Below, piece after piece: positions 32,630-44,353 of a DNA stretch of 64,000 nucleotides. This DNA comes from Platanthera guangdongensis (Eukaryota; Streptophyta; Magnoliopsida; Asparagales; Orchidaceae). The translations under genes and the position numbers were made by a program. The notes under the pieces are model-generated. The model was not told the origin of the DNA and did no database searches. It worked only from the letters and a program-made list of their open reading frames with translations. Position 1 is the stretch's first letter. Each line of letters opens with the position of its first letter. The stretch spans positions 63,352,757 to 63,416,756 of the forward strand of contig CM077165.1 of the NCBI GenBank assembly GCA_039583875.1, given 5' to 3'.

Positions 32630-33645
32630 TCAGAGCCCAACAAACTCCGAATGCTGCACCACCTCCCTCGGCTCCCACTCCATTACTACAGTCGGAGGTG
32701 GGGCAGACTCTGACATCCATTCTAGAGGCCTTTAGGGCCCAACAGGCTCCGGCTTTGCAGCCGAACCTGGGGGCCAATTAGTTGAGCACCTTCCGAGGAC
32801 TCTCTCCCCCATCTTACATTGGGACATAGTTGGGCATGTATACGGAAGAGTGGCTTGATATCATGTTCGAGATGCTGACCAGGATATGGTGCCCTTTGGA
32901 GGAGAGGGTGCCTCTGGTGGTCTCCTGCTTGGAGTCTCGTGCCAAGAGGTGGTGGAAGACACTTCTGGATATGGTGTTTTCAGATCGGGAGGTTGCTGAC
33001 ATCACTTGGGAGGAGATCAGGACCACACTGTTGGAGCACTTCATCCCACAGTTGGAAAGAGAAGAGCTAGAAGACAGGTTCCTGCAGCTGAGGCAGGGCA
33101 ATATGATGGTGCTGGAGTACCACTAGGAATTCACTCACTTAGCCCGGTTTCCGGACTCCAATCAGCTGGATGATGCAGGGTATACCAAGAGGTTCTATAA
33201 GGGCCTTCTAGATGATCTGAGACAGGCTCTTCTATTTGTGTACGACGGGCCTTTACCTCAGATTCTGGAGATGACAAAGAAGATGGAGGCTGATTTACTC
33301 ATGGCTTGAGGCCAGAAGAAGCCAACTGAGGATCATGGTCAGGGAGGTAGGAATGATTAGCTGAGGGGCCTCTTTGTGATGAGAGTAGGGCAGAGGACCA
33401 TCCCCGCCAAGAGGTGAGGCAGGAGCCGAGGGAGCCAATGGTTTTGGCCCTTCAATTTCTTTAGATGCAGGAGATACAGAGGCCTAGAGGTGTGGCACTT
33501 CCCCGCACGAGTGCTACATGGACTGTCATCAGGTAGGGCACATCCGAAGAAACTAAACCATGAGAAGGGCACCTTTATTAGCACCACAGGCTGCCCTGCC
33601 CGCTTGGCAGTTTGCAGGCCGAGGCAATTGAAGAGGATGTGGTTT
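32630..33645 (+). pseudogene. Tekay-like gypsy gag, broken
   Basis: An Ala/Pro-rich N-terminal region (AQQTPNAAPPPSAPTP) leads to the Retrotrans_gag core, with FRGLSPPSY, EEWLDIMFEML, AKRWWKTL, ITWEEIRTTLLEHFIP and FLQLRQGNMMVLEY (about 32780-33120). This is followed by FTHLARFPD. A decayed zinc knuckle, CYMDCHQVGHIRRN, lies near 33510-33550 and has lost its last cysteine. In-frame stops are visible at about 32779, 32827, 33124 and 33307, several in TAG form. The protein would form the particle. It is non-functional. Confidence 0.82.
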
Positions 33646-33689
33646 CTAGGGTGGAGATCGGAGGCAAGAGAGAGAGAGAGAGAGCAGGT

Positions 33690-34118
33690 GTATGCTCTAG
33701 ACTTGGCTCCACCTCGGCACCCGGGCAGGATGATTGCAGGTATGCTAGTAATTTTAATGTTATTATTTACCTTTGGAATTTTAGAAATAACAAACAACAT
33801 TAACATACTAGGGAAGAATACCAAAGACTCTGTTACGTAAACATACTTAAATAAAAATGAATAGTTATGGTGTGCGGCAAACCTGCCCATACCTAGGTGG
33901 ATATAGGGGCGTCGCACAATTTCATCTCCCAGGAGTTTGTAAAGGGACTAGAGGAAGTCAGACATTATTCGGGAGTCGCCAGGCGGGTGCGTCTCCCCAA
34001 CGGGACGGAGGTCTCAGCTTAATTCTAAGTGCCTCCTGAGGGTGACTATTGAAGGTCTGACACACGAGTCCCCACGACGGTCTTGAGGATGCCAGACTTC
34101 GACCTGGTTCTGGGCATG
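33690..34118 (+). pseudogene. Tekay-like gypsy protease, first part, interrupted by Athila
   Basis: YALDLAPPRHPGRMIAG leads in. A stretch of about 130 bp of AT-rich DNA (33750-33880) then separates it from VDIGASHNFIS, where the usual catalytic DTGAS has become DIGAS. LPNGTEVS and PDFDLVLGM follow, up to the Athila insertion at 34118. The reading continues after Athila at 47176. Confidence 0.7.
34114..34118. other. Target site duplication of Athila, left copy
   Basis: GCATG precedes the Athila LTR (TGATGAATTA) and is repeated exactly after its end at 47171-47175. Confidence 0.9.
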
Positions 34119-34378
34119 TGATGAATTATAAATATACGCATATCTTAGTACTTTATTTATATCATTGTAGTTCTTATTCATAACTTTTAGTTATTTTTTG
34201 TTTATAAATATGTCTCTTTTTGTAAATATTTGTGTAACCTAACTTAATTTTGATTTCTGAAATTTTTCAAGAAATTGTCAAAACTTGACATGTCACGCCC
34301 GTGTCCAATAGGTCACGCCCGTGAAAAGGCCGTGATTCGTCAAAACCATGGAATCAACGATTTTTAAAGCGAAATTTC

Positions 34379-34620
34379 CGATCGACGATGTCCGTTCGAC
34401 GATTTCAGCAGCTCGACGATTGCCGATCGATGATTTCAGCTCGACTTTCCGCTCGACGTTTCTCTAGTAGCTCGACGATTTTCGCTCGACAAACTCACGC
34501 TCAACAAACTCACGCTCGACGATTCTCCAACAGCTCGACGATGTCCGTTTGACAATTTCAGCTCAACTTTTCGTTCGACGATCTCGCGATCGACGATTCT
34601 CCAGCAGCTCGACAATTTCT
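34379..34620. repeat. TCGACGAT motif array in the Athila 5' LTR
   Basis: Repeated GCTCGACGATT and GATCGACGAT half-sites, spaced about 15-30 bp with AGCAGCTCGACGAT wording, lie about 200 bp upstream of the TATA box. The 3' LTR copy is at 44594-44808. Confidence 0.85.
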
Positions 34621-34821
34621 GCTGGACAAACCTGCGCCCAGATCCACCTCCTCGACACGCCCACCGTCACGCCCATGACCTGGGGCGTGACCGCTGCGTG
34701 ACCGACACGTGTCCAGCCCGAAGTCAACTTTGCCGTCAAATCGCAAGACGCATTCGCATACAGTAGTGACACTCCCGCCGACACGCCCGTGTCGGAGGGT
34801 GTGTACTTAGATTGTTTTTCG

Positions 34822-34829
34822 TATAAATA
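34822..34829 (+). promoter_or_regulatory. TATA box of the Athila 5' LTR
   Basis: TATAAATA in the context GTATAAATACCCCACTTC, a strong plant TATA match. The same box is at 45002-45009 in the 3' LTR. Confidence 0.75.
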
Positions 34830-36981
34830 CCCCACTTCTGTAATGAATAAGGGTTCACATTTTTGAGCCACTTTAGTGTGTTTTGTGGGCTGCATCTGTG
34901 GATTCCTTTGCTATGTAAGGAGATTTCTCCCCCTTCCTTTCATGTTTGTTTTTGCTTTAGCGTTAGCTTTGTAATAGCTTTGTAATAGTCTATTTTAATC
35001 AATAAAAATGTTAGTTTTTCTCTTCTTAAATGGCTTTGGAATGAAATCATGTGCCCACTTTTTTTCTCATTTTATCCTTAGTTTCTCCTTTGTTCTTCCT
35101 TTTATGAAAAGTGTGTGTGTGTATGAGTGTAACATGTTCATTTTCTATATTTTTTACCTGTCTCAATGTTAGAGTTTGTTATTGATTTCATTTCCAAGCA
35201 TGGTATGATAGGTTTATCTCTTCTTCAACATGTTCTTCCTTAATGTTTTCTTTTTAAATTTCATTCTTATGTATTTATAAAAGAGTTTTGAAAGTGATTT
35301 TATTTTTTTTTACTTTTTTTTTGTAGGATTGTAAAACCTTTTTTGTTTTTTTCATTTTATTTTCACTTTTTTATCACTTTTATGAAATCCTAAGAATGAA
35401 AATGTTGAAATTTTAATTTTTAAAAAACTTTGGTTTTTTGATTTGTTTTGAAAAATTTTTGTTCTCTTAAAATTTTATTTTGTTTTTTTTATTTTTAGTA
35501 AAACCTAAGTATAGAAAAGTAGTAGTTTTAAATTTTTGGTAACTTTCATTTTTGCTTTTAATTTGTATGTGTTAGTGTAAGAGTTAGTTTTCATTTTGTC
35601 ATTTCAACTTCCATGTAGAGTGTGTGTGTAGGAGATAAATTTTAATGCTTTATTTTATTGCTTTCTTTGATTTATGTAGAGTGTGTGAGTGTACGAGTTA
35701 GTTTTTCATGCTTTATTTTCATGCTTTATTTTATCGCTTTTTCAATTATGTAGATTGCGTGTATGTAGGAGATAGTTTTATTGCTTTCTTTCAATTATGT
35801 AGAGTGTGTGTGTTAGCGTTTATTTCCGCCTACTCGCTAGGAGTTAAATGGCCGGATTTTGTTTACCGCCTACTCATTTGAGTTAAATGGCAGGTCTTTT
35901 ATTTTTCTGTAATTATTTTAGTAGGACATTCACTTGTATTTATTTCCGCCTACTCGTTAAGAGTTAAATGACATGCCTTTATTTCCAGCCTAATCGTTTG
36001 AGTAGGACTTGTAATTTTCCTTTTTTTGTAATTTAGTTTATTCTGTTTTATTTATAATTTGGAGTGTGCGTGAGTTCTTGTTTTAGCTAACTTTTCTAGT
36101 TTCTAAATGTTTGTCATTTTCATGTCTTATTCTTATAACCTTTAGCGCTTAATTTCGAACTCGCGCCTCATCAAATTATATGTCGTCCCCATACCGATGT
36201 GTGGCTAATCGCTATTAGCCTCAGTATCGAAGAGCATTGGGACTTTTAAAATGATTTGGAACAATTAAAGCTCTTTATTTTCACTTTAATTTAAGCACTT
36301 AAGGTTTGCCCCGGGTTAACGACGCGTAGGACCACAAATCGATGTGTGGGCCCTGTTTCCGTTATTCATACGCTAGCTAGCCGAGAGGCCATGCGTATGT
36401 ACAGATCACCCCTGGGTAAATAGAGTTGTGTGCATACCCTCGAGAGAGGACAAGAGTAATTCTACCAGATTGGGTTCCCCACCCAATAGCGGGGTTCTTA
36501 GCGTAAAGCGGGTGTTAAGAGGAATCCTTCATCGGACTAACGTTCGGTCGAATCGTCTTAGCGTTCAGGTGAGCAATATTCCTAGAGATAAGTGCGCTCA
36601 CATTTGTGGAATGTCCACGACCAAGTTACCTTTTATTAATTTGAAAACTAAGTCCTATAATTATTAAAAGTTATATTTCTCTTAATCTGATTCGATGCCG
36701 AGCGTTAACCCTTCATCGAATTTTTCTAAATCGTTTTTTCCGCTCTTTTACTTTTTCCGTCTTTACTTATTTAAAATCTCCACCTTACTTTCAGTAAAAT
36801 AATAGTCCTCCTGGAGGAGTAAGAATAGTCAACCCGACCCCGAGAACAATACGACCTCGGTATTCCCTTGAATATCGAGTACTACTTGCGATAGTTGCAC
36901 TTGCCTACCCAAGAAAGCCCGCGGCGATCGACTCACCGAACCAACCACAGTAAGAGTCTGTTCGCGGGTGCATCAAAGTTT

Positions 36982-36999
36982 TGGCACCGTTGCCGGGGA
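36982..36999 (+). promoter_or_regulatory. Primer binding site of Athila, tRNA-Asp type
   Basis: TGGCACCGTTGCCGGGGA lies six bases after the LTR end and differs by one base from the TGGCGCCGTTGCCGGGGA site usual for Athila elements. Confidence 0.85.
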
Positions 37000-37139
37000 T
37001 TTCTTCGAGTTGCTATTTCGAATTCCTGAGTCTATTACTTTTACTTACTTTCTATAAACTAAACTAAAAAAAACTAAAAACTTTATTTTAAATAAAATAA
37101 AAAAAGGAGTTTATTTTGTTTTATTTTTTCTTTGGGTGA

Positions 37140-38387
37140 ATGACCCGTGGACAACCCTCCTAGTCTGAAGATTTTGACTTCGACCCTGAGATCAAACGCT
37201 CCCTTGCGCGTATTCGATCTCAACGACGAATTCCTTCTTTTGACCCCGAAGAATCTATCGGCGAACCCTCTTTCGAAGTTATGGCCGCCCCAAACCCTGT
37301 CCCGGTGCCCGAGCGTACTATGTCTTATTACGCCCGGCCTAACCTGGATGATACTGGGTCTAGTATTGTTCGCCCTACAGTGGCGAATAATAATTTTGAA
37401 ATAAAATCGAGTGTCATTCAAATGGTCCAAAATGCCGTGCAGTTCGATGGACTGCCGGATGAGGACCCGAATGTCCACTTGTCCAACTTTTTGGAAATAT
37501 GCGACACCTTCAAAATTAATGGCGTCACTGATGACGCCATTCGTTTGCGCTTATTTACTTTTTCCCTTAAGTCCAAAGCCAAGGCGTTGTAGAATGCCCT
37601 CCCGCAAGGATGTATCACCATGTGGGATGAGTTGACGGAGCGGTTCCTAATGAAGTACTTTCCGCCCGCAAAAACTGCAAAGTTGCAGACAGACATTTCT
37701 TCGTTTGTGCAAAAAGATCCTGAGTCTCTATACGAAACTTAGGAACGATTTAAGGAATTCCTCCGCCGGTGCCCGCACCACGCGCTGCCAACGTGGTTGC
37801 AGGTACAAATTTTTTATAATGGCCTGAATTTTCAGACGCGTCAAATGATTGACGCGGCTGCTGGGGGCACACTAAACAACAAAACCCCCTAGGCCGCCCA
37901 GGCTTTATTCGAAGAGAGGGCTATGAACGCCTATCATTGGAACGTCCCGCGGGGACGCCCAAAGCTGGCGACTGGTCTTTTTGAAGTGGATGCCACTGCT
38001 CTCTTAACCCTTCAAGTTGAAAGGTTAACAAAGCATGTGGCGGAGATGTCTGATGCCTCCTCCACTCCGCCTTGTTTTATTCCCCCTAACGTCTGCGTGG
38101 GCGAAGAGTTCGTGGACTTCGTAGGAAATTCGGGTCGTCCTTCCTTCAGCCCCAACAACAACCCTTATAGTAATAACTATAATCCGGGTTGGAGGAATCA
38201 CCCAAATTTATCTTGGAGCAACCCGAACAGTGCGCAGCGTCCCCCTCTTTCTTATGCGCCCGAATTTCTGCCGCCTCCTCCTCTTCCAAAAACCTCCCCG
38301 ATGGAGGAAATGTTTTCTAAATATATTGCGTCCAATGAGTCAAATATCCGGAACATCACCAGATCGCTAAAAACTCTCGAACAATAG
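37140..38387 (+). pseudogene. Athila gag, five in-frame stops
   Basis: The start is taken at ATG 37140 (MTRGQPS), followed by a TAG after seven codons. The same frame continues with FEIKSSVIQMVQ, FDGLPDEDPNVHLSNFLEI and FKINGVTDDAIRLRLFTFSL, the Athila gag core, then ELTERFLMKYFPPAKT and an Asn/Pro-rich linker. Stops at 37161, 37590, 37740, 37890 and 38385 all read TAG. At least the second and third replace a tryptophan expected in this family, as G-to-A changes. The reading frame itself is unshifted. The protein would form the particle. It is dead here. Confidence 0.88.
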
Positions 38388-40418
38388 GTTGAACAACTGG
38401 CGAGGATGATGTCCGAGCGCGCTCTCGGGGCACTACCGGGAAACACGCAGCCCAATCCGCGGGAGAATGCCAACGTTATAACCCTCCGTAGCGGAAAAGA
38501 GGTGGTCGATCCAAAACGGACCGACCCTCAGGTACATATATCACTTCCGACCCCTCTTCCCCCTTCTTCGATTACGCCGCCTTTATCAATTTTAAATGAA
38601 AAAATTATTTTAAACAAGGCCTTACCTTATCCGCATAGATTAGATAACGAGCGTAAGGACGCACAATATGAAAAATTTATTTTATTATTAAAACAAATTC
38701 ATATTTATGTTCCTTTTTGCGAGGCTATCTCGCAAATGCTCAAATATGCGAAATTTTTAAAAGAATTACTTTGTAATAAACGCAAATTAGAAGATATTTC
38801 GCATGTATCTCTCAACGTTGTCTGCTTGGCGGCCCTTACTAATAAATTGCCCTCAAAACAAAATGACCCGGAACGGTTTTCCATCCCGTGCCTTTTTGGC
38901 GATATATTAGTAAAGTACGCCTTTGCTGATTTAAGGGCTAGCATTAATCTGATGCCGTTCTCGCTCTTTCAACGTTTAGGTTTAGGTACTCCTAGTCCTA
39001 CGAATATGCGCATCCAATTTGCGGATCGCTCTGTTAAGTTCCCTATCGGGGTAGTGGAGGACGCCCTTGTCCGAGTAGACAAGTTTACCTTCCCGGTAGA
39101 CTTCGTCATCTTAGACATCGAGGAGGACGCCGAGGTACCAATAATACTCGGTCGCCCTTTTCTCGCCACCTCCCACGCACTAATAGATGTTAGTAATGGT
39201 AGTCTTCTCCTCCGAGTAGGAGATGATCAAGTTACTTTCTCTATTAATACCTCGATGGACAATTTGTCATCGAGCGACGATTTCTGCTATTCTTTAGATA
39301 CCTATTTTGGAGATCGTTCTTCTCCCGTTTTCGAGTCCGTATTTTTAAATGACGATATTTATGCGCTCGAAAATTTTAAATGCGATGAGGATACCTCTTT
39401 AGACTTGCCTTTCGAACCAATTGGTAAGAAAGATATAGGCATTAAAACCTCCCTAGAAGAACCGCCCATCCTAGACCTCAAACCCTTACCCGCATTACTC
39501 AAATACGCATTTTTGGGAAAAGATGATACGCTTCCCGTTATCATTTCTTCGAACTTGAGTGATTCAGAGACTTCCGATTTATTGGAAGTATTATTTAAAC
39601 ATCGCCACGCATATGCGTGGAAAATCTCTGACTTAAAGGGGATTAGCCCCTCCTTTTGCACCCATAAGATTTTTCTTAACGATAATTGCCCCAAAACGAT
39701 TCAGCCGCAGCGTCGTATTAACCCAAACATGAAAGATGTCGTTAAAGCCGAGATTATTAAGTTATTAGATGCGGGGATTATCTACCCTATTTCGGACAGT
39801 GCATGGGTTAGTCCCGTGCATGTCGTGCCCAAGAAGGGCGGTCTAACCGTAGTGGCGAATGAGCATAACGATCTTGTCCCAACTCGTACTGTTACGGGTT
39901 CGAGTGTGCATCAATTATACAAAACTTAATGATGCCACCCGCAAGGACCATTTCCCTCTACCTTTTCTGGACCATATTTTAGAGCGTTTATCCGGTCATC
40001 CATATTATTGTTTTCTTGATGGTTTATCGGGGTTTTCCAAATCCCCATTTCCCCCGATGATCAAGAGAAAACAACTTTTACTTGCCCATTTGGCACCTTC
40101 GCATATCGAAGAATGCCATTTGGACTCTGTAATGTGCCAGCTACATTCCAAAGATGTATGCTAGCGATCTTTGACGAGCTAGTAGAAGACATTATGGAAG
40201 TCTTTATAGATGACTTTTCTATTTTCGTACGCTCTTTTCCCGATTGCCTTTGCAATTTAGATCGTGTCCTTCAACGGTGCGAGGACACAAGCCTTGTATT
40301 AAATTGGGAAAAATTCAACTTTATGGTTCGAGGAGGTTTGGTCCTCGGCCATATGATTTTGTCTAAGGGGATGGAGGTGGATAAAGCCAAGATAGAAATC
40401 ATAGAAAAACTACCGTAA
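38388..40418 (+). pseudogene. Athila protease and reverse transcriptase, frameshifted
   Basis: The frame from gag stays open to TAA 39927-39929. Protease: FADLRASINLMPFS has Arg where the catalytic DLGAS motif has Gly, and VPIILGRPFLAT follows. Reverse transcriptase: the LLDAGIIYPISDS and VHVVPKKGG lead-in breaks near 39900 (frame change) and again near 40040 (one base lost). PFGLCNVPATFQRCM and the catalytic FIDD (FIDDFSIF, near 40200) then appear in the first frame. A stop closes the block at 40416-40418. Both the protease residue change and the frameshifts disable it. Confidence 0.9.
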
Positions 40419-42375
40419 CCAACAAACGTAAAATCTATTAGGAGTTTTTTAGGCCATGCGGGCTTTTACCGACGCTTTATTCAAGACTTTTCAAAAATAA
40501 CAAAGCCGCTTACTCACCTCTTGGAAAAGGAATCATGTTTCATCTTTAGTAGCGAATGCGAGTCCGCCTTTAATTTAATAAAACAAAAATTATCACTTCA
40601 CAAATTTTAGTGGCCCCTAATTGATCCCTTCCGTTCGAAATTATGTGCGACGCTAGTGATATTGCCTTAGGTGCCGTTCTTGGCCAACGCGTAGAAAAAC
40701 ATTTTCATCCAATTTATTACGCTAGCAAGACGCTCAATTCCGCACAGGTAAATTACACGACAACGGAAAAGGAACTATTAGCCGTCGTCTTCGCTTTTGA
40801 TAAGTTTTGCTCGTATATAACGCTTTCTAAAGTTATCGTATTTACCGATCACTCCGCGCTTAAATATTTATTAGCTAAAAATGATGCGAAGCCCCGCCTT
40901 CTTCGATGGATTCTCCTCCTACAAGAGTTTGATTTGGAGATCCGCGATAAGCGGGGAGCGGAAAATCTAGCGGCAGACCACCACTCCCGTTTAGAAAATC
41001 CGGGTGCGGAAGCGCTCGTCGAATCTGAAATAAATGACAGATTCCCCGAGAAACGCCTCCTTGCCATTCATAATTCTTCGTCATCTTTGCCTTGGTTTGC
41101 AGATTTTGCAAATTACTTAGTAGCGTGGGTGCTTCCTAAAGAGTTTTCAAGTCATCAAAAGAAGAAATTCTTTTCTGACTTGAAAAATTTCTTTTGGGAG
41201 GACCTATTTCTTTTTCGTATCTGCGCGGACCAAGCGGTCCGAAGATGCGTTGCGGGTGTGGAGTGCTTACAAATTCTTAAGCACTGCCACGAGGGTCCAA
41301 CCGGTGGGCATTATCAAGCCAACCGGACCGCTTGGAAGGCGCTAGAGGCGGGTTACTTTTGGCCCACTCCCTTCAAAGATGCCCATAATTTAGTGCGCGC
41401 ATGCGATAGCTGTCAGCGATCGGGTAACATCTCTCGTCGCGACGAGATGCCCCAAAATATGTTTTTAGAATGCGAAGTCTTCGATTTATGGGGCATAGAT
41501 TTTGTTGGCCCCTACCTCCGTCTTTCAAAAATATGTATATTTTAGTGGCGGTCGACTACGTATCGAGGTGGGCGGAAGCGCAAGCTCTCCCCACCAATGA
41601 TGCGCGAGTCGTCGTTATATTTCTTAAAAAACTATTTTCTCGCTTCGGCACGCCTCGCGCAATTGTTAGTGATAGGGGCACGCATTTCTGTAACGCTCTT
41701 ATGACTAAGACATTAGCTAAATAAGAAGTCACGCACAAAATCGCCACCCCGTAGCACCCGCAAACTAGTGGCCAAGTTGAGGTAGTAAATCGAGAGATTA
41801 AGAGAATTCTAGAAAAAACCGTTTCACTAAATAGGAAGGATTGGTCCATTAAACTCGACGATGCGTTGTGGGCGTATCGGACGACATACAAAACCGCAAT
41901 TTGTTGTACGTCGTTCCGTTTAGTCTACGACAAAGCATTCCATTTACCCGTAGAACTAGAGCATCGCGCTCTTTGGGCTTTAAAACTCGTAAATCTCGAC
42001 GCCAACTTAGCCGCTCAAAATAGAAAACTGCAACTAAATGAGCTCAATGAATGGCGTGCGAACGCTTATGGGAGCAATAAGTTCTATAAGGAGCGTTCTA
42101 AGTTATATCACGATCGAAATTTAAAGTCCCCAAAAATATTTTCTCCGGGCGATCTTGTCCTTCTTTATAATTCACGTCTTAAGCTTTTTCCGGGTAAACT
42201 AAAATCTAGATGTTTCGGTCCCTTCTTAGTTGAAGAAGTCTTTCAATATGGGACCGTACTCGTCTCCCACCCGAAAAGAGGTTCGTTTAAAGTAAACGGT
42301 CATCGGCTAAAGTTATACATAGCGGGCGACCCAGTGATCGAGCATTATGAAACCATAACCCTCCTCGATCTATAA
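40419..42375 (+). pseudogene. Athila RNase H and integrase, frameshifted
   Basis: The connection region (RSFLGHAGFYRRFIQDFSK) is followed by a frame change near 40610. RNase H then reads [38 protein letters not shown] and [11 protein letters not shown], with acidic residues in place. The integrase zinc region follows ([18 protein letters not shown]), then the core with DFVGPY, a frame change near 41515, SDRGTHFCNAL and a [11 protein letters not shown] glutamate. Extra stops sit at 41722 and near 41752. The C-terminus ([20 protein letters not shown]) is intact to TAA at 42373-42375. No chromodomain is present, as expected for Athila. Confidence 0.9.
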
Positions 42376-44353
42376 CTCCGCCAAAATAGTCAAGCTACAC
42401 GACTATAAACAAAGCGCTCCTGGGAGGCACCCCTCGCTTATCTTTTTCGCTCTTTCCTTATTATATTTGCTGCTTTTTCTAATAAATGCAGGGTTTCTAA
42501 TGGGCCTCCCCAAAAGCATTCCAGGGAAGTTCCTACCCTCCCGTTTTATTTTTGTACATACAACATTTTATTTCATTTTTGTTCCGCATACTTACGTTGC
42601 AACATTGGGGACAATGTTGGACTTAAGTATGGGGGTGTTTTCGTTCTTTACTTTCTGCACTTTTACTTTTCTGCATTTCAAAAATACAAAAAAAATATAT
42701 AACAACAAAACCAAAAAAATCTAAAAATGAGAAAAAAACAAAAAAAATAAAATGAAAAAATCCCAAAAAAAAATTTCATTTCCTCTTTCTTTCTTTTTTC
42801 CAAAAACTCCAAAAAAAATATATAACAACAAAACAAAAAAAATCGTAAAATGAGAAAAAAACAAAAAAATTAAAATGAAAAAATCTAAAAAAAAAAATTT
42901 CATTTCCTGTTTCTTTCTTTTTACCAAAAACTCCAAAAAAAACTATAAACCAAAAAAACAAAAAAATATTTAGTTTCACTTTGTAAATATTTTTTTTCTT
43001 TGTGGATATTTTTATGTAAATAATCTTCTCTCTCTCCCCCTTCCTTTTCCCTCTTATTCTTGTAAATAACTTTTCTTTTTCTCCCAATCTTTGTAAATAC
43101 AATGAAAATTTTCTTAAAAAATACAAAATCTTTTTTTTTATGTATATATTAAAGACATAAACATAAAAAACAAAAAAATATAATAGTTCAAAAAATTCAA
43201 AAAAAATTGAGTAAAGCAAAACAAAAATACAAAAAAAGATAATAAATGAAAAACATAAAAAAATGATGATAAAAACTATTAAAATAAAAAAAATGTTTTG
43301 AAACCAATAAATAAAATATTCCATCCTTAACTTTCCTGCTATCCAAAAAATTTGTTTTGAGTTTATTTATATGTGAATTGTTTTAATTCTCTGTTTGCTA
43401 TTCATTTGTTAATTATTGAGTGAAAAATTTAAATAGCCGGGGTTAAGTTTTAAAAAATTTATTATGCTTTATTAAAAATAGCAAACTCATTTTAGAGACT
43501 ACTTCTAATTTTTCATTAATAGGAGCACGTATACTATGTTAGAAAATAACGACTGTAGGATTCAATTAAATTTACTTTTAGCTTTCTGAAAAATTGGAAT
43601 ATACAATTTATTAAGGTTGCTCTCAAAATTATTTTTAATTAAAAATCTAGTTTTCCTTTCTCCCCTTACCTATCATGACCTACTTGACATGAAAAATTTT
43701 TTATCCATAAAAGATCATATGTCAATGGGAATAAGATTTCGTTCCGTAAACATAAACACCCAATAATTTAAAAAGATTATATGTTATGGAGTAAGAGAAT
43801 AAAATTCATTACTCCTACACATATACATTGGGTTAGTTTTATTCTTATGAAGTTGAATAGAAAAATGATATTAGGAAAATAAGATTTTATTTTCCTAATA
43901 ATCCAAAAAGAAAATAAAATTGAGGTTCGAGAAAAGATTACCTCACCTCAGAATCAAAACCCTCTTCATAAACCAACATCAATCCCCTTAGGCAATTTCA
44001 AGATTCTAGAATTAATTCAAAAATCTTTTTGAGAGAATAATTTGTAAATTGCATTATTTCCGGTAAAACTCTTATAAGCTAAAAGTTCATATAATTCCAA
44101 ACTATTTTTGTTAATCTAACCAATACAATTACTGCTTTCTATTTGATTACATCAAGAAGTCTTTTGGCCAAAACTTTTGCGCTATTTAAATCATCTACAT
44201 AATTTTAGGACATAACTCTTACATCCCGTATATTTATTTAGATCTCTCTTATAATTGATTAAGCGGTGACTAAACTTAGATTTTTTTTTATTCCTTATAA
44301 GTTCACCTCAAATTTTTGCTCTGGAATAACAAAAGCTTAAGTATGTGTGTATT
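42376..44353 (+). other. Athila 3' non-coding region
   Basis: Near 42602-42640 the wording ACATTGGGGACAATGTTGG then TTAAGTATGGGGGTG matches, as far as I recall, a motif conserved after pol in Athila/Tat elements. From 42690 to 42960 a unit of about 122 bp is tandemly repeated two to three times, and the DNA is extremely A-rich to 43320. The rest to 44353 is AT-rich with nothing recognised. The Phe/Ile-rich minus-strand frames (such as 42776-43324) are translations of A-rich DNA. No envelope-like ORF remains. Confidence 0.7.
42690..42960. repeat. A-rich tandem repeat, ~122-bp unit
   Basis: Units contain AACAACAAAACAAAAAAAAT, AATGAGAAAAAAAC and TTTCATTTCCTCTTTCTTTC in the same order, with starts about 122-124 bp apart. 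Confidence 0.75.

Larger units (their letters stand above)
34119..36975 (+). repeat. Athila 5' LTR
   Basis: The 2857-bp LTR has CACGCCCGTG-type motifs at 34298-34330 and 34665-34800, TCGACGAT-type motifs at 34379-34620, and a TATA box at 34822-34829 (TATAAATA). The transcribed part carries tandem repeats: a TGTAGAGTGTGTGTGTAGGAG unit (about 35610-35820) and a CGCCTACTCG...GAGTTAAATGGC unit (35826-36010). Confidence 0.92.

Noticed and set aside
42721..43324. Phe/Ile/Lys-rich minus-strand ORFs of up to 182 codons
   Set aside because: They arise from A-rich tandem repeats in the Athila 3' non-coding region.
42376..44353. Envelope gene of the Athila element
   Set aside because: No open frame with a signal peptide or membrane segment was found. 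The region is low-complexity and AT-rich.
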